Of a stretch of 64,000 nucleotides of DNA, positions 38,049-46,119 are shown one piece after another. Both the position numbers and the translations under genes were made by a program. The DNA is from Methanohalophilus halophilus. GTDB taxonomy: Archaea > Halobacteriota > Methanosarcinia > Methanosarcinales > Methanosarcinaceae. Location of the stretch: assembly GCF_001889405.1 (NCBI RefSeq), contig NZ_CP017921.1, forward strand, positions 1,936,057 to 2,000,056. The letters are read 5' to 3'. The notes below the pieces were generated by a model. That model did no database searches, was not told the origin of the DNA, and saw only the letters and a list, made by a program, of their open reading frames with translations. How positions within the stretch are numbered: position 1 is the first letter of the stretch; every line of letters begins with the position of its first letter.

Positions 38049-38215
38049 AATGGAACAGATGATACACATGGAACAGTTGCTAAGAATACAGAGGTAGAAT
38101 GCATGGTACACTTTTACCTTTATATTAATATCATGATTAGATTATAATACATCACTGCTCACATCATGCATCACACTGTACAGATATGATCTGCTCCAAC
38201 CGTTCTATGTGTTCC
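38049..38215 (+). repeat. Long direct repeat R2 flanking the nuclease/ATPase cassette
   Basis: 167 bases, a diverged copy of 34362-34530 in the same orientation. Within it, CACATGGAACAGTTG (38065-38079) and the complement of 38197-38211 match at 13 of 15 positions, so the unit itself is bounded by inverted repeats, like a MITE. It lies between the integrase C-part and the ATPase promoter. Confidence 0.8.
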
Positions 38216-38224
38216 AATTCTCTC

Positions 38225-39088
38225 CTAGCTTAAAGTTGAATTATCCACTTTGAATTCTAATACAAAACTATCCATAATCCTCCGATACTCTTTTTTTGAT
38301 TGCTGTACTTTATTCAGATAATGAGCACTTCCAACAGTTGCAGATGCTCTTCCCTGTATAAAATCAGCCAAACTTTTAGTAACTCCTTCTCTTATCATTA
38401 CATTGAGGTGCCACTTACGAATTGTTTTTGCTGTGACACGGTCATGTTTTATTTTCTTTAACAACGATTCATATGGTTTCAGATTGCTAATACTTTTGAG
38501 TTCAAGTATGAAAGATGCAGGGAAGAATATCTGAAATGTTCGCTTAGTACCACTTGAAAACGAAGATGTAGGATAATGTGCGATATCGTTATCAATTACT
38601 ATATTTTTCTCATCGAAATTCCCTAACATAGCATGTATGTGGCTGAGTCGATTACCTGAATATATGAGCAATTTCAAGATGGATTTAAGGTCATCTGTGC
38701 AAGCATTATATGCTTCCTGTATTTCCTCATCTGTGACATAAATTTCAACTACACCAGATTTCTTTATTTTGATGTAGCGGCTCCATTTTTCAATGCTATA
38801 TCCTGCGATATCATCTACATCCTCATCTTCAAAGTAGTTCAATAAATTGCGCAATCCACGCCCTTCATTATCTTTTAACTTGAGGCCTCTGAAATCTTGA
38901 GGTCTTTGAATATTTGTATCATTAGGAACCTTGACAATGAATTATAATAATCTCTTTTCGTTGCCTTCGAAATGTCTTTGGCCTGCAACCAAACATAAAA
39001 TGGTTCACTATATTTAGTCCACACATCATTTAGTGATTCCGATGTAGTCTTATGACACTGATTATCTGTGAGAATCGCCATCTGACGA
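38225..39088 (-). pseudogene. Tyrosine integrase C-terminal part, int(C), with frameshift
   Basis: The catalytic half of the element integrase. One frame runs from attR to a premature stop at 38875, containing a SAM-like core-binding start ('YVWLQAKDISKATKRDYYNSLSRF'-type; quoted in part). The second frame continues the same protein from about 38925 to a TAG at 38225. Joining them needs one extra base near 38921-38925. Catalytic residues in the second part (numbered from 38854) are R69 in 'SGNRL', K104 in 'GTKR', R146/H149 in 'IRKWHLNV' and Y179 in 'AHYLN'. It is the only gene here ending in TAG. Confidence 0.8.
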
Positions 39089-39138
39089 GCCTTTACACGG
39101 CGAGGATCCTGAGTTCGAATCTCAGCGGGCCCACCAGA
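39089..39138 (+). repeat. attR (copy of tRNA-Val 3' half)
   Basis: 50 bases identical to 33403-33452; no 5' half of a tRNA precedes it, so it is a footprint of integration, not a tRNA gene. Confidence 0.9.
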
Positions 39139-39336
39139 CTTTTTATCGTCTTCTGATATTGATTTTTCAAGATTGTTAAGCTTATTTTCCAGATATTCCA
39201 CTCTTGTTTCAAGATCAGATTTGGTAGTTGGTTGTATAACTTCTATTTCACTACCAAAATCTTCGTCCAGCGAGATTATGAATAATGGAGTGCCTTTATC
39301 TTTTTGGAGAATAAACATGTACAAAATTATTGTCAC
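39089..39336 (-). pseudogene. Second integrase N-terminal relic beyond attR
   Basis: The frame upstream of attR encodes a shortened paralogue of int(N): 'PLFIISLDEDF' and 'DLETRVEYLENKLNNLEKS' align with 'TLFVVSTDEDS' and 'DLESRLERIENELSILQKS' of the fragment at 33393-33812, and both lead into the same att-encoded peptide. The N-terminal ~45 residues are missing, and its start overlaps the divergent surface-protein gene. It is the int(N) left by an older element that had used the same tRNA before the present one inserted. Confidence 0.75.
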
Positions 39337-39997
39337 ACTTTCAATGTTGCTGATTCTTTTTACTAATATGGGGTCTGCAAATTTTGATGATATTGAATAT
39401 GTAGATTATTATACAGATGAAAGGGCATTATCAGTTTATCTTGAATTAAAAAATGAGAAGATCTCAAGTTTCACAAATCCTGCTAGTAACATCTATGATC
39501 CAAATTTCATCAAAGTATACGGTGAACTCCCAGAGATTGAAAATACTGGCCAGTTAGTTTCATATATCTATACTTTGAGAGATATAAGAGCTAATTCATA
39601 TGATAAAATTGGTCCCGATTTCTATCCTGAAGGAGATGTTGTGCTTTATGGATACAATACAGCAACCGGTTATTTTGCAATTGATCTTTACAGGAATGAT
39701 AATAATACAACGTATTCTGATGAAGAAATAGAGAAGATATACAATATTGTAAAAGAAGAAGCAGACAAGAATGGGATAGAAAACATACCAGTTGTTTTTA
39801 GGCTTACAAACAATATTGATGTGGTTGGTTACTATGATGTGAATTTTGGACCCCTGGATGAGACTTTAGAAGATAATAAAGAAGCTAACATCAGCGATTC
39901 TAAGGACACTGGAGAAGATCGATCCACTCCTGGATTTGGAGCATTTTTATGTCTAATGATGTTAGCGTTTGTATTCTATAAAGATCGTTTATTGTAA
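39317..39997 (+). CDS. Secreted surface protein with PGF-CTERM-like anchor
   Basis: 226 residues from the ATG at 39317, which has GGAG at 39306-39309; the upstream in-frame extension runs through the integrase relic and is not credible. A signal peptide (residues 1-~20, 'MYKIIVTLSMLLILFT') is followed by an acidic, Tyr-rich domain of unknown function. The tail is 'STPGFGAF' plus a hydrophobic stretch and 'KDRLL', a PGF-CTERM-like archaeosortase signal. It would be exported and anchored to the S-layer or lipid. It probably belonged to the older element. Confidence 0.7.
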   Translation: MYKIIVTLSMLLILFTNMGSANFDDIEYVDYYTDERALSVYLELKNEKISSFTNPASNIYDPNFIKVYGELPEIENTGQLVSYIYTLRDIRANSYDKIGPDFYPEGDVVLYGYNTATGYFAIDLYRNDNNTTYSDEEIEKIYNIVKEEADKNGIENIPVVFRLTNNIDVVGYYDVNFGPLDETLEDNKEANISDSKDTGEDRSTPGFGAFLCLMMLAFVFYKDRLL

Positions 39998-40003
39998 TAC
40001 TAT

Positions 40004-40536
40004 AAATGAAATAACGAATCGCTGTTGATGCTGGGAGGTGAAACCCCACTTTGGGAAGTGGAAATTCACATACTTCTAGGAGGAAGCAGCATATACTTGA
40101 TCAAATAAAAACGGGCAGGTTCAAGCTTGTTGGAATCAGCCCGGTTTAAACTAAATAGTAAATTTGGGCTCTGTAGAAATCTTCGACCAGACAAAACATA
40201 CAATCTTGACACATCTGTCAAGATTGTGCAATACCACTTTTAATTTCACTTCTTTTACTTGGTTTCTATATTTCCTGGCTGTGCAGGATTTGTTGTATCG
40301 CTTTTTGTGTAATTTTGAGACGGATTATTTTTACGGCGACTTAGTGTACACTCTTCGACTGCAGTGAGGATGTAGGATAACTTTCCCTTCTGGAGAAATA
40401 TTAAAACCGGAATTCTTTGAATGATAGAAAGATAATATTGTACACTTAAAGAATATCAGGTAATCAATTATCAGATGCTGAAGATAAAAGATAACAAGCG
40501 CTTAAATTATTATCTCAAAAAGAGGAAAAATTGAAA
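40004..40536. other. Gene-free stretch with hairpins, possible IS remnants
   Basis: 533 bases without a credible gene. A hairpin CCACTT/AAGTGG at 40046-40061 followed by an ACTTCTAGGAGGAAG tract resembles the structured right ends of IS200/IS605-family elements. A second stem (about 40108-40148, AACGGGC/GCCCGGTT type) follows. At 40167-40185 'GGGCTCTGTAGAAATC' looks like an insertion-sequence terminal sequence, but no partner end or transposase was found. Only weak, low-confidence signs of decayed mobile DNA. Confidence 0.3.
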
Positions 40537-41094
40537 TTATAGTTGGAGCTTTTTATCCAGCAGTATTTGATTTGAATAGGCACCTATAATCTGCAAACGC
40601 CATTGACCCGAAGGATCGAAATATTCTACACCTCCTTCTGTCACTCTTACCTTATCATTTGTTATCCAAAAATTCCCGTCATAATGATTAAAATAGAAGA
40701 TATAAAATTTTTCGGCTGTTTCGACTTCTTTCCCTGTCATGTATATCGAATTTATAACTTCATGCCTTTCACCAGCGGGGTCGAACAGATATATTTCAGT
40801 GCCTTTTATCCCACTATGCGTTCCCTCCTCATATTCCTGGGATAACTGGTCTCCTGCGGTTTTTTGTAAAATGACAATAGGAATCTCTGGTTCTTCATTA
40901 TTGATTCCCGTTTCAGTTGTTGCTTCAAATGCAGCGAAAGATGGTTTTTGGAGGTCTGTTACATCGGAACTCAAAAATTGAGATCCAACGATTGCTGCCA
41001 GTATTATTGTAATTATCAACATGAGAATAATACCAACGGCAGGTGCAATTCCATCATCCTATTGTGAAGGAAACAAACTGGTAGGCTTTATCAT
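40537..41094 (-). CDS. Pilin-like protein with in-frame amber (candidate pyrrolysine) in its signal peptide
   Basis: Read from ATG 41094, the frame gives 'MIKPTSLFPSQ', a TAG at 41059-41061, then 'DDGIAPAVGIILMLIITIIL' and 150 more residues to TAA (185 residues with the amber read as an amino acid). 'DDGIAPAVG' plus the hydrophobic helix is a classical archaeal type IV pilin/class III signal. Starting at the next ATG (41022) would lose it. A TATA-like box at 41118-41127, about 28 bases before ATG 41094, fits a leaderless mRNA from that ATG. In Pyl-using methanogens TAG can encode pyrrolysine. The alternative is a decayed gene. Confidence 0.6.
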
Positions 41095-41117
41095 ATGAAA
41101 AGAAATACAATTATAAT

Positions 41118-41127
41118 TTATATATTT
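41118..41127 (-). promoter_or_regulatory. TATA-like box of the amber-containing pilin gene
   Basis: AAATATATAA on the minus strand, centred about 28 bases upstream of ATG 41094. The spacing predicts transcription starting at or within a few bases of that ATG. No Shine-Dalgarno is present. Confidence 0.45.
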
Positions 41128-41324
41128 ATTGATATTAGTAAACTGCAGTATACTGTTATTTCTTGTTTTTTACTTTAAAGATATATTGATTATTTTTATA
41201 TCTTAGAATCCAGAAAAAAATCCTTATCCTGTATTCCTTCCTATGCAAAACCACACCATACTTTTGCACAACATGTAAACAGCGTTATATGTTACAATGT
41301 ACATTTATTATGTAAGGGAGATGC

Positions 41325-41981
41325 ATGACATCAGAAGAAGAAATTCTCGGGCAATTATACAAATCCTTTATAGAAAACAATGAAAAAGGAGTATACAGGG
41401 CCATTGATAAGTGGTTTGAAAGGGACTATGGGGAAAAACAACTCCTATTCAAACTTATTGAAGCTCAGGAGGAGATTGCCAGAAGATTTGAAGAAAATGA
41501 ATGTTTCCTTGCCGATTTAATGAAGTCAACAACCATTCTTCAAAAATCCAACAAGCTCATTACTGAAAAAATGGCCAACGAAGGTATTGTTTCTAAAAAC
41601 AAGCCAACTGTAGTCATAGGAACTGTAAAAAATGACACGCATGATCTGGGAAAAAATATTGCTGCATGCAGGCTTCAAATTGCAGGGTTCAAGGTAATTG
41701 ATCTGGGCAGGGATCTGCATACATCAGAAATTGTTGATGCTACAATTAAGAATAAAGCCGCCATACTTGCAGTGTCATCAATGACAAGCATCACAATGGG
41801 CCACCTCAGGGAAATAGTTGAGCTGCTAAAAGAAAAAGGATACAGAGAAAATGTAAAAATAATGGTCAGCGGTGCTCCGGTAACACAGGAATACGCTGAT
41901 AGGATAGGGGCAGATGCGTATGTAAGGACTGCATCAGAAGCCGTGGAAACTGCTGAAAATTTTATAAATCAGAAAAACTGA
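41325..41981 (+). CDS. Methyltransferase cognate corrinoid protein (MtbC/MtaC/MttC family)
   Basis: 218 residues. A four-helix cap domain (~residues 5-90) precedes a Rossmann B12-binding domain with 'DTHDLGKN' (D104, lower-axial H106, G109), then the 'AVSSMTSITMGHLREIV' and 'GADAYVRTASEAVE' segments. Such proteins shuttle a methyl group from a substrate methyltransferase to a CoM methylase in methylotrophic methanogenesis. No mtaB, mtbB, mttB or reactivase is adjacent; only a DUF1638 gene follows. The substrate is therefore open. A GGGAG ribosome site at 41316-41320 precedes the ATG. Confidence 0.93.
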   Translation: MTSEEEILGQLYKSFIENNEKGVYRAIDKWFERDYGEKQLLFKLIEAQEEIARRFEENECFLADLMKSTTILQKSNKLITEKMANEGIVSKNKPTVVIGTVKNDTHDLGKNIAACRLQIAGFKVIDLGRDLHTSEIVDATIKNKAAILAVSSMTSITMGHLREIVELLKEKGYRENVKIMVSGAPVTQEYADRIGADAYVRTASEAVETAENFINQKN

Positions 41982-41996
41982 AAAGGAGACGAAATC

Positions 41997-42800
41997 ATGC
42001 CATCACTATACATTGTTTCCTGTCGCATGTTTGAGGATGAACTGGTACACATATTTGAGGAAGAAAAAAATATTGACCTTCTAATTGTTGAAAATGAAAA
42101 TACAGAAGGTATCGAAAATAAACTAAATGAACATTCCATAAAATACAAAAAAATATCACCGGAAAATATTGATAGAAATCCAGGCAAAAAGGAAGATTTC
42201 ATTGTTGTATTGCATCTTCTGGAATTTGCACTGGATGCCGAACCTTCACTTCTCAAAGATAAAGTCTACAGGACTATTGAGGAAAACGGAAAATACTTTG
42301 ATGGCATCCTTGTTTTTTACGGCCTGTGTGGCAATGTTCTTGGTTCACTCGAAGAAGATTTTGCCTACCTCAATATTCCAGTACGAATTCTCAAGGATGC
42401 TTACGGAAATGTAGTAGACGACTGTATATGTGCTGCATTCGGCAACAGGGAATCCTACATGGAAGCAATGCAGGGAGATGAAAGAGGAGAAGGGACATAC
42501 TTCCTTACACCAATGCAGGCAGCTAACTGGAGAGAAATGCTTGTCCTCGCAAAACTTACACCTGATCCCAACGATATTGAAATGACTAAAACTGTTTTTG
42601 ATTATTCCGGCTATAAAAATGTAGGGAAAGTCGACACAGGTTTGCACTATGAGAAGGATTTCGAAAACACAGTTGAAGAATTTGCTACACTCTTTGGTTT
42701 CAAAAAACGTATATTTACCGGTTCCACGAAAATTACTGATCAGAATTATCATTCAATAAAGAATGATATACTTAAAAAAAGTGGACAGTTCGAAATCTAA
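41997..42800 (+). CDS. DUF1638 protein linked to the corrinoid protein
   Basis: 267 residues, 15 bases after the corrinoid gene with AAAAGGAG at 41981-41988, so the two are co-expressed. It matches DUF1638 in overall pattern: 'YIVSCRMFEDELVHI' at the start, 'GILVFYGLCGNVLG' near residue 100, and conserved Cys/His scattered ('VDDCICAAFG', 'YDSGY/DYSGYKNVGKVDTGLHY'). The family is repeatedly found beside methanogen corrinoid proteins but has no established biochemical role. A part in corrinoid methyl transfer or its regulation is inferred from context. Confidence 0.85.
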   Translation: MPSLYIVSCRMFEDELVHIFEEEKNIDLLIVENENTEGIENKLNEHSIKYKKISPENIDRNPGKKEDFIVVLHLLEFALDAEPSLLKDKVYRTIEENGKYFDGILVFYGLCGNVLGSLEEDFAYLNIPVRILKDAYGNVVDDCICAAFGNRESYMEAMQGDERGEGTYFLTPMQAANWREMLVLAKLTPDPNDIEMTKTVFDYSGYKNVGKVDTGLHYEKDFENTVEEFATLFGFKKRIFTGSTKITDQNYHSIKNDILKKSGQFEI

Positions 42801-42915
42801 ATACCAAATATATCTCTGAATTTCAAATTGGACTGGTTCGTTGCCGGAGAAATAATCTATCAGCTGAAAAATTCGTTATCTTTGCCAGTCATTTCACCTC
42901 TTATAGGATGATTGC

Positions 42916-45603
42916 TTAATTAAAAGGAATCGTGAATGTAAAGGTACTTCCTTTTCCGACTTCACTCTCCACCCATATATTCCCTTCATGCATCTCCACG
43001 TATTTATTCACAAGTGCAAGACCCAGGCCAGTACCACCAAAGTTTCTGTTAGCAGATGAATCGACTTGTTTGAAGGGATCAAATATACTTTTTTGTTTAT
43101 CCTCGGGGATGCCAATTCCAGTATCTGAAACTGATATTTGGGCAGTGTTATCAACAGTGTTCAAATAAACCTTTACTTCTCCTTTTTCATGTGTGAATTT
43201 GATTGCATTACTGAGTAAATTATGCAGGATTTGTTTGAATTTTCCCCTATCAGCACACATTTCAGAAATTTTAGAATTATTGATAAATCGGATGTCAATA
43301 GATTTTTTCATTGCCAGAGGTTTGATCAATCCTATAACATTCTCTATATTTTCTGGTAAATTAACCCTTTCAGGTTCATAATCCATCTTACCGGCTTCAA
43401 CTTTTGAAATATCAAGAATGTCATTTATTAGTTCTAGTAAATGCTCCCCACTGTTGAGAATGTTATGCGAATATATTAACTCCTTTTCATCCAGATTACC
43501 AGAAGGATTTTGATCCAGGATTTGTGAAAAACCAATTATGGAATTAAGAGGTGTTCTTAATTCGTGACTCATATTTGCAAGGAATTCTGATTTGGTACGA
43601 TTTGTTTCTTCTGCAAGTATTTTTGACTTTATAAGTGCATTTTCAGCCATTTTGCGATCCGTAATGTCAATATGAGTGCCTGTCATCCTTATGGGTTTTT
43701 GGCCGTCTTTACTCCATTCAACAACACGCCCACGGTCTTCTACCCACATCCAATAGTCATTCTTATGTTTCATACGCAATTGGCACTCATAGAATTCGGT
43801 TTCACCTGCAAAATGTTTATTTAACAATTCTTCAGCCCGCTTGTAATCGCTGGGATGAGTCAGATCAATCCATGTCTGGATATTGACAGGTGCAAGTTCG
43901 TCAAGTGCGTATCCAACGATTTCAGCCCATCTTTCATCAAAATATGCCTCGCCTGTCTGCACATACCAATCCCAAATCCCTGCCTGGGTACCCTTTAATG
44001 CAAGATCCAGTCTATCTTCACTTTGCTTAACTTTTGCTTGCGCTAATTTACGGTTGGTTATATCCTGAACGTGGACGAGATAACCATCTATACAATCCAT
44101 ACATAATGCAGATATTTTCACATTTACATGGATGATACCTGAACGACTTGTATTATACAAACCTAGATTTTTGACCAGTTCAAAATCAAAGATGGTCTCA
44201 TACTCAACCGTTTCACCTGCAAGCAACTGTTCTCTTGTGTAAGCAGGTAAATTTGGGTCATCAAAAAGATTGAATCCTTGTACCTCTGCAATATCAGATA
44301 TACCAAAAAGTTTCAAACAGGAAGTATTCACATCGACTAAATGTCCTTCAGAATTGTAAATTTCAATGGGAATCGGAGATTCTGAATAAATTTCCCTGAA
44401 TCTTTTTTCACTTTTGGTTAATGCTATTTCCATAGATTTACGTTCAGTAATATCCAAAATACTGATTAGTACACGGGGTTCCTCTTCATCTATATGCAGA
44501 AGGGAGGTCGAAATAAGAAATGTCAATTCTTTTTCTTTCCCCCCTACAGAAAATGGAAGCGTGGCTTCCACCATATCATGGGGATTACCTGTTTCAAAAG
44601 TGTCCAACACTGTATTTTTAACAGTACATTCGTCACAGAAAGGACCATATCCACAACCCTTTGGGTCATCAAGATGATGGACACATCTTAAGGTTTCACC
44701 AGCCCTTACACCTATCAGATTGCTTGCAGAGGAGTTGGCGAATTTTGATCCATAGTCGTTTATTTTTCTAATTCTCCCCTCTTTATCCACTAACAACATA
44801 ATTAGAGGAGCATTTTTGTATATCGCTGCAAGTTCATCTTCACTTTTTATTAGTTTTTCTTCCGCAAGTTTACGCTCAGTTATATCATATGATATGCCAA
44901 TTATACCCGTCATATCTCCATTATCATCTATAATTGGAGTATTGGTCACGTGAGCAAGAAATTCCGTTCCGTCGGTTCTATATACTTCAAACTCTCCCTT
45001 CCAGCTTTTACCTTGCGACAGGTTAGTCATTATTTCTCTGGCTTGTTCCCTTGTGGCTGTTGCAGGAGTGACGTTTACAATATTTGATCCTTTAACTTCT
45101 TCAAGGCTGCACCCATACAAATACTCAGCTGCTTTATTCATATACTCGATATAACCTGCAGAATCGGTGGCAATAACAGCTTCCCCCACAGAATTCAACA
45201 TATGAGTCTGTTTTTTTACCTCTTCTTCGGCAAGTTTGCGCTCGGTTATATCTATGTGTTGCAATAGGACACTTGTGGGAATAGCTTTTGAAAGAGGCGT
45301 GGCTTTCATCAAAAACCAGCGCTTTTTTTCAGGGCTGTGGCACGGGTATTCGAGATTGAAAGTTCTTTTTCTCCCATAGATAACGTCCTTTATGCCTTCT
45401 AATGCAATTTTAGCTTCATCCGAGTGTTCACCGGTTGCTTTTTCGCATACATTCAGATAATTGATACCTTCACTGCACTTTTCCGGGCTTAAACCATTAT
45501 CTTTTGCAAATTGCTTCCAGCTCTTATTGGCATAGGATATTATTCCATCTGGAGAAATTATTGCTATATTATCTTCCCATAAATCAAATAATTCCTTATT
45601 CAA
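42916..45603 (-). CDS. Soluble multi-PAS sensor histidine kinase
   Basis: 895 residues and no membrane span. About five PAS/PAC units occupy residues 1-~650, several ending in the PAC-type 'DITERKLAEE'. The HisKA box 'FLANMSHELRTPLNSIIGFS' (phosphorylated His) lies near 675, and the HATPase has 'NLLSNAIKFT', 'DTGIGIP' and 'GGTGLGLALV'. One PAS (near residues 290-330) has closely spaced cysteines ('CGYGPFCDEC') that might bind haem or a metal. No receiver domain or response regulator is adjacent. It is convergent with DUF1638 and may sense redox or ligand status. Confidence 0.93.
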   Translation of the reverse strand: MNKELFDLWEDNIAIISPDGIISYANKSWKQFAKDNGLSPEKCSEGINYLNVCEKATGEHSDEAKIALEGIKDVIYGRKRTFNLEYPCHSPEKKRWFLMKATPLSKAIPTSVLLQHIDITERKLAEEEVKKQTHMLNSVGEAVIATDSAGYIEYMNKAAEYLYGCSLEEVKGSNIVNVTPATATREQAREIMTNLSQGKSWKGEFEVYRTDGTEFLAHVTNTPIIDDNGDMTGIIGISYDITERKLAEEKLIKSEDELAAIYKNAPLIMLLVDKEGRIRKINDYGSKFANSSASNLIGVRAGETLRCVHHLDDPKGCGYGPFCDECTVKNTVLDTFETGNPHDMVEATLPFSVGGKEKELTFLISTSLLHIDEEEPRVLISILDITERKSMEIALTKSEKRFREIYSESPIPIEIYNSEGHLVDVNTSCLKLFGISDIAEVQGFNLFDDPNLPAYTREQLLAGETVEYETIFDFELVKNLGLYNTSRSGIIHVNVKISALCMDCIDGYLVHVQDITNRKLAQAKVKQSEDRLDLALKGTQAGIWDWYVQTGEAYFDERWAEIVGYALDELAPVNIQTWIDLTHPSDYKRAEELLNKHFAGETEFYECQLRMKHKNDYWMWVEDRGRVVEWSKDGQKPIRMTGTHIDITDRKMAENALIKSKILAEETNRTKSEFLANMSHELRTPLNSIIGFSQILDQNPSGNLDEKELIYSHNILNSGEHLLELINDILDISKVEAGKMDYEPERVNLPENIENVIGLIKPLAMKKSIDIRFINNSKISEMCADRGKFKQILHNLLSNAIKFTHEKGEVKVYLNTVDNTAQISVSDTGIGIPEDKQKSIFDPFKQVDSSANRNFGGTGLGLALVNKYVEMHEGNIWVESEVGKGSTFTFTIPFN

Positions 45604-45987
45604 AGAATCCCCATTGGTTGTTTTAGTAAGAATAAAATGTACTTTTATGTTAAAGAAGCAAATATTCAGTGAAATGAGTTGTCAAATTATATAGTATTTC
45701 TGCATATATTATAAAAAATTACATATCCAAATACTTTGATAATTTATTTTATGTACATTGTAAATATAATAATGCTTATTCAAAAGTATCTGTGAATACA
45801 TCAGTATTTTCATTACCCTTCGGTTCAAAGTATATTTCTGGAAATTGCATCTGATAGAACTGGCTCTGTCTTTTCCTTGTGAAAATTTGTAAAAATGCAT
45901 GATTGCAATATCAGAGTGAAGTGAAATAGAAAAAGGAAGTACTTTACATTTACAATGCCTTTTGATAAATCCATGAACTAACCCTTA
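45604..45987. other. Gene-free AT-rich stretch
   Basis: 384 bases upstream of the PAS kinase. It holds the kinase promoter region near its left end. I see no convincing gene, tRNA or repeat; the only open frame is AT-rich and lacks protein-like composition. Confidence 0.4.
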
Positions 45988-46119
45988 CTAAACCCCCAAA
46001 TAAACCGTCTGCTTTCCTACATTTGCAAGTGATATTGCAGGTTTGATAGTTCTGGATTCCAGTAACCTGAAATCCAGCCACTTTTCCCTGTCAATATCAA
46101 GAGGAGAAATTATCCACAT
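45988..46119 (-). CDS. Possible 43-residue small protein or gene remnant
   Basis: An open frame from ATG 46119 to TAG 45988, overlapping the end of the neighbouring membrane-protein gene in another frame. Its product ('LDIDREKWLDFRLLESRTI', then 'ANVGKQTVYLGV') has protein-like amino-acid use, unlike the rest of this intergenic region. No ribosome site is seen. It could be a small gene or the frameshifted tail of an older, longer gene. The TAG is followed at once by TAA, so amber readthrough would add one residue at most. Confidence 0.25.
   Translation of the reverse strand: MWIISPLDIDREKWLDFRLLESRTIKPAISLANVGKQTVYLGV

Larger units (their letters stand above)
33403..39138. mobile_element. 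Integrated element in tRNA-Val(UAC) with split SSV-type integrase
   Basis: About 5.7 kb bounded by a 50-base exact direct repeat: the tRNA 3' half plus CCA and GA at 33403-33452 and its copy at 39089-39138. The integrase gene is cut at the repeat: the N-terminal part lies next to attL and the C-terminal catalytic part next to attR, both on the minus strand. This is exactly the SSV-type arrangement. Contents are a winged-helix protein, two ~168-bp direct repeats, a nuclease-like gene and a P-loop ATPase gene. The cargo is more AT-rich than the surrounding chromosome. The integrase C-part is frameshifted, so the element is probably immobile without help. Confidence 0.9.

Noticed and set aside
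38225-38227. TAG at the end of int(C) as a second pyrrolysine codon
   Set aside because: The catalytic tyrosine is already encoded before it and readthrough adds only about 14 residues encoded by repeat R2; more likely a plain stop in foreign DNA.
39173-39316. Longer N-terminus for the PGF-CTERM protein
   Set aside because: This part is the antisense of the integrase relic; the signal peptide and ribosome site fit the ATG at 39317.
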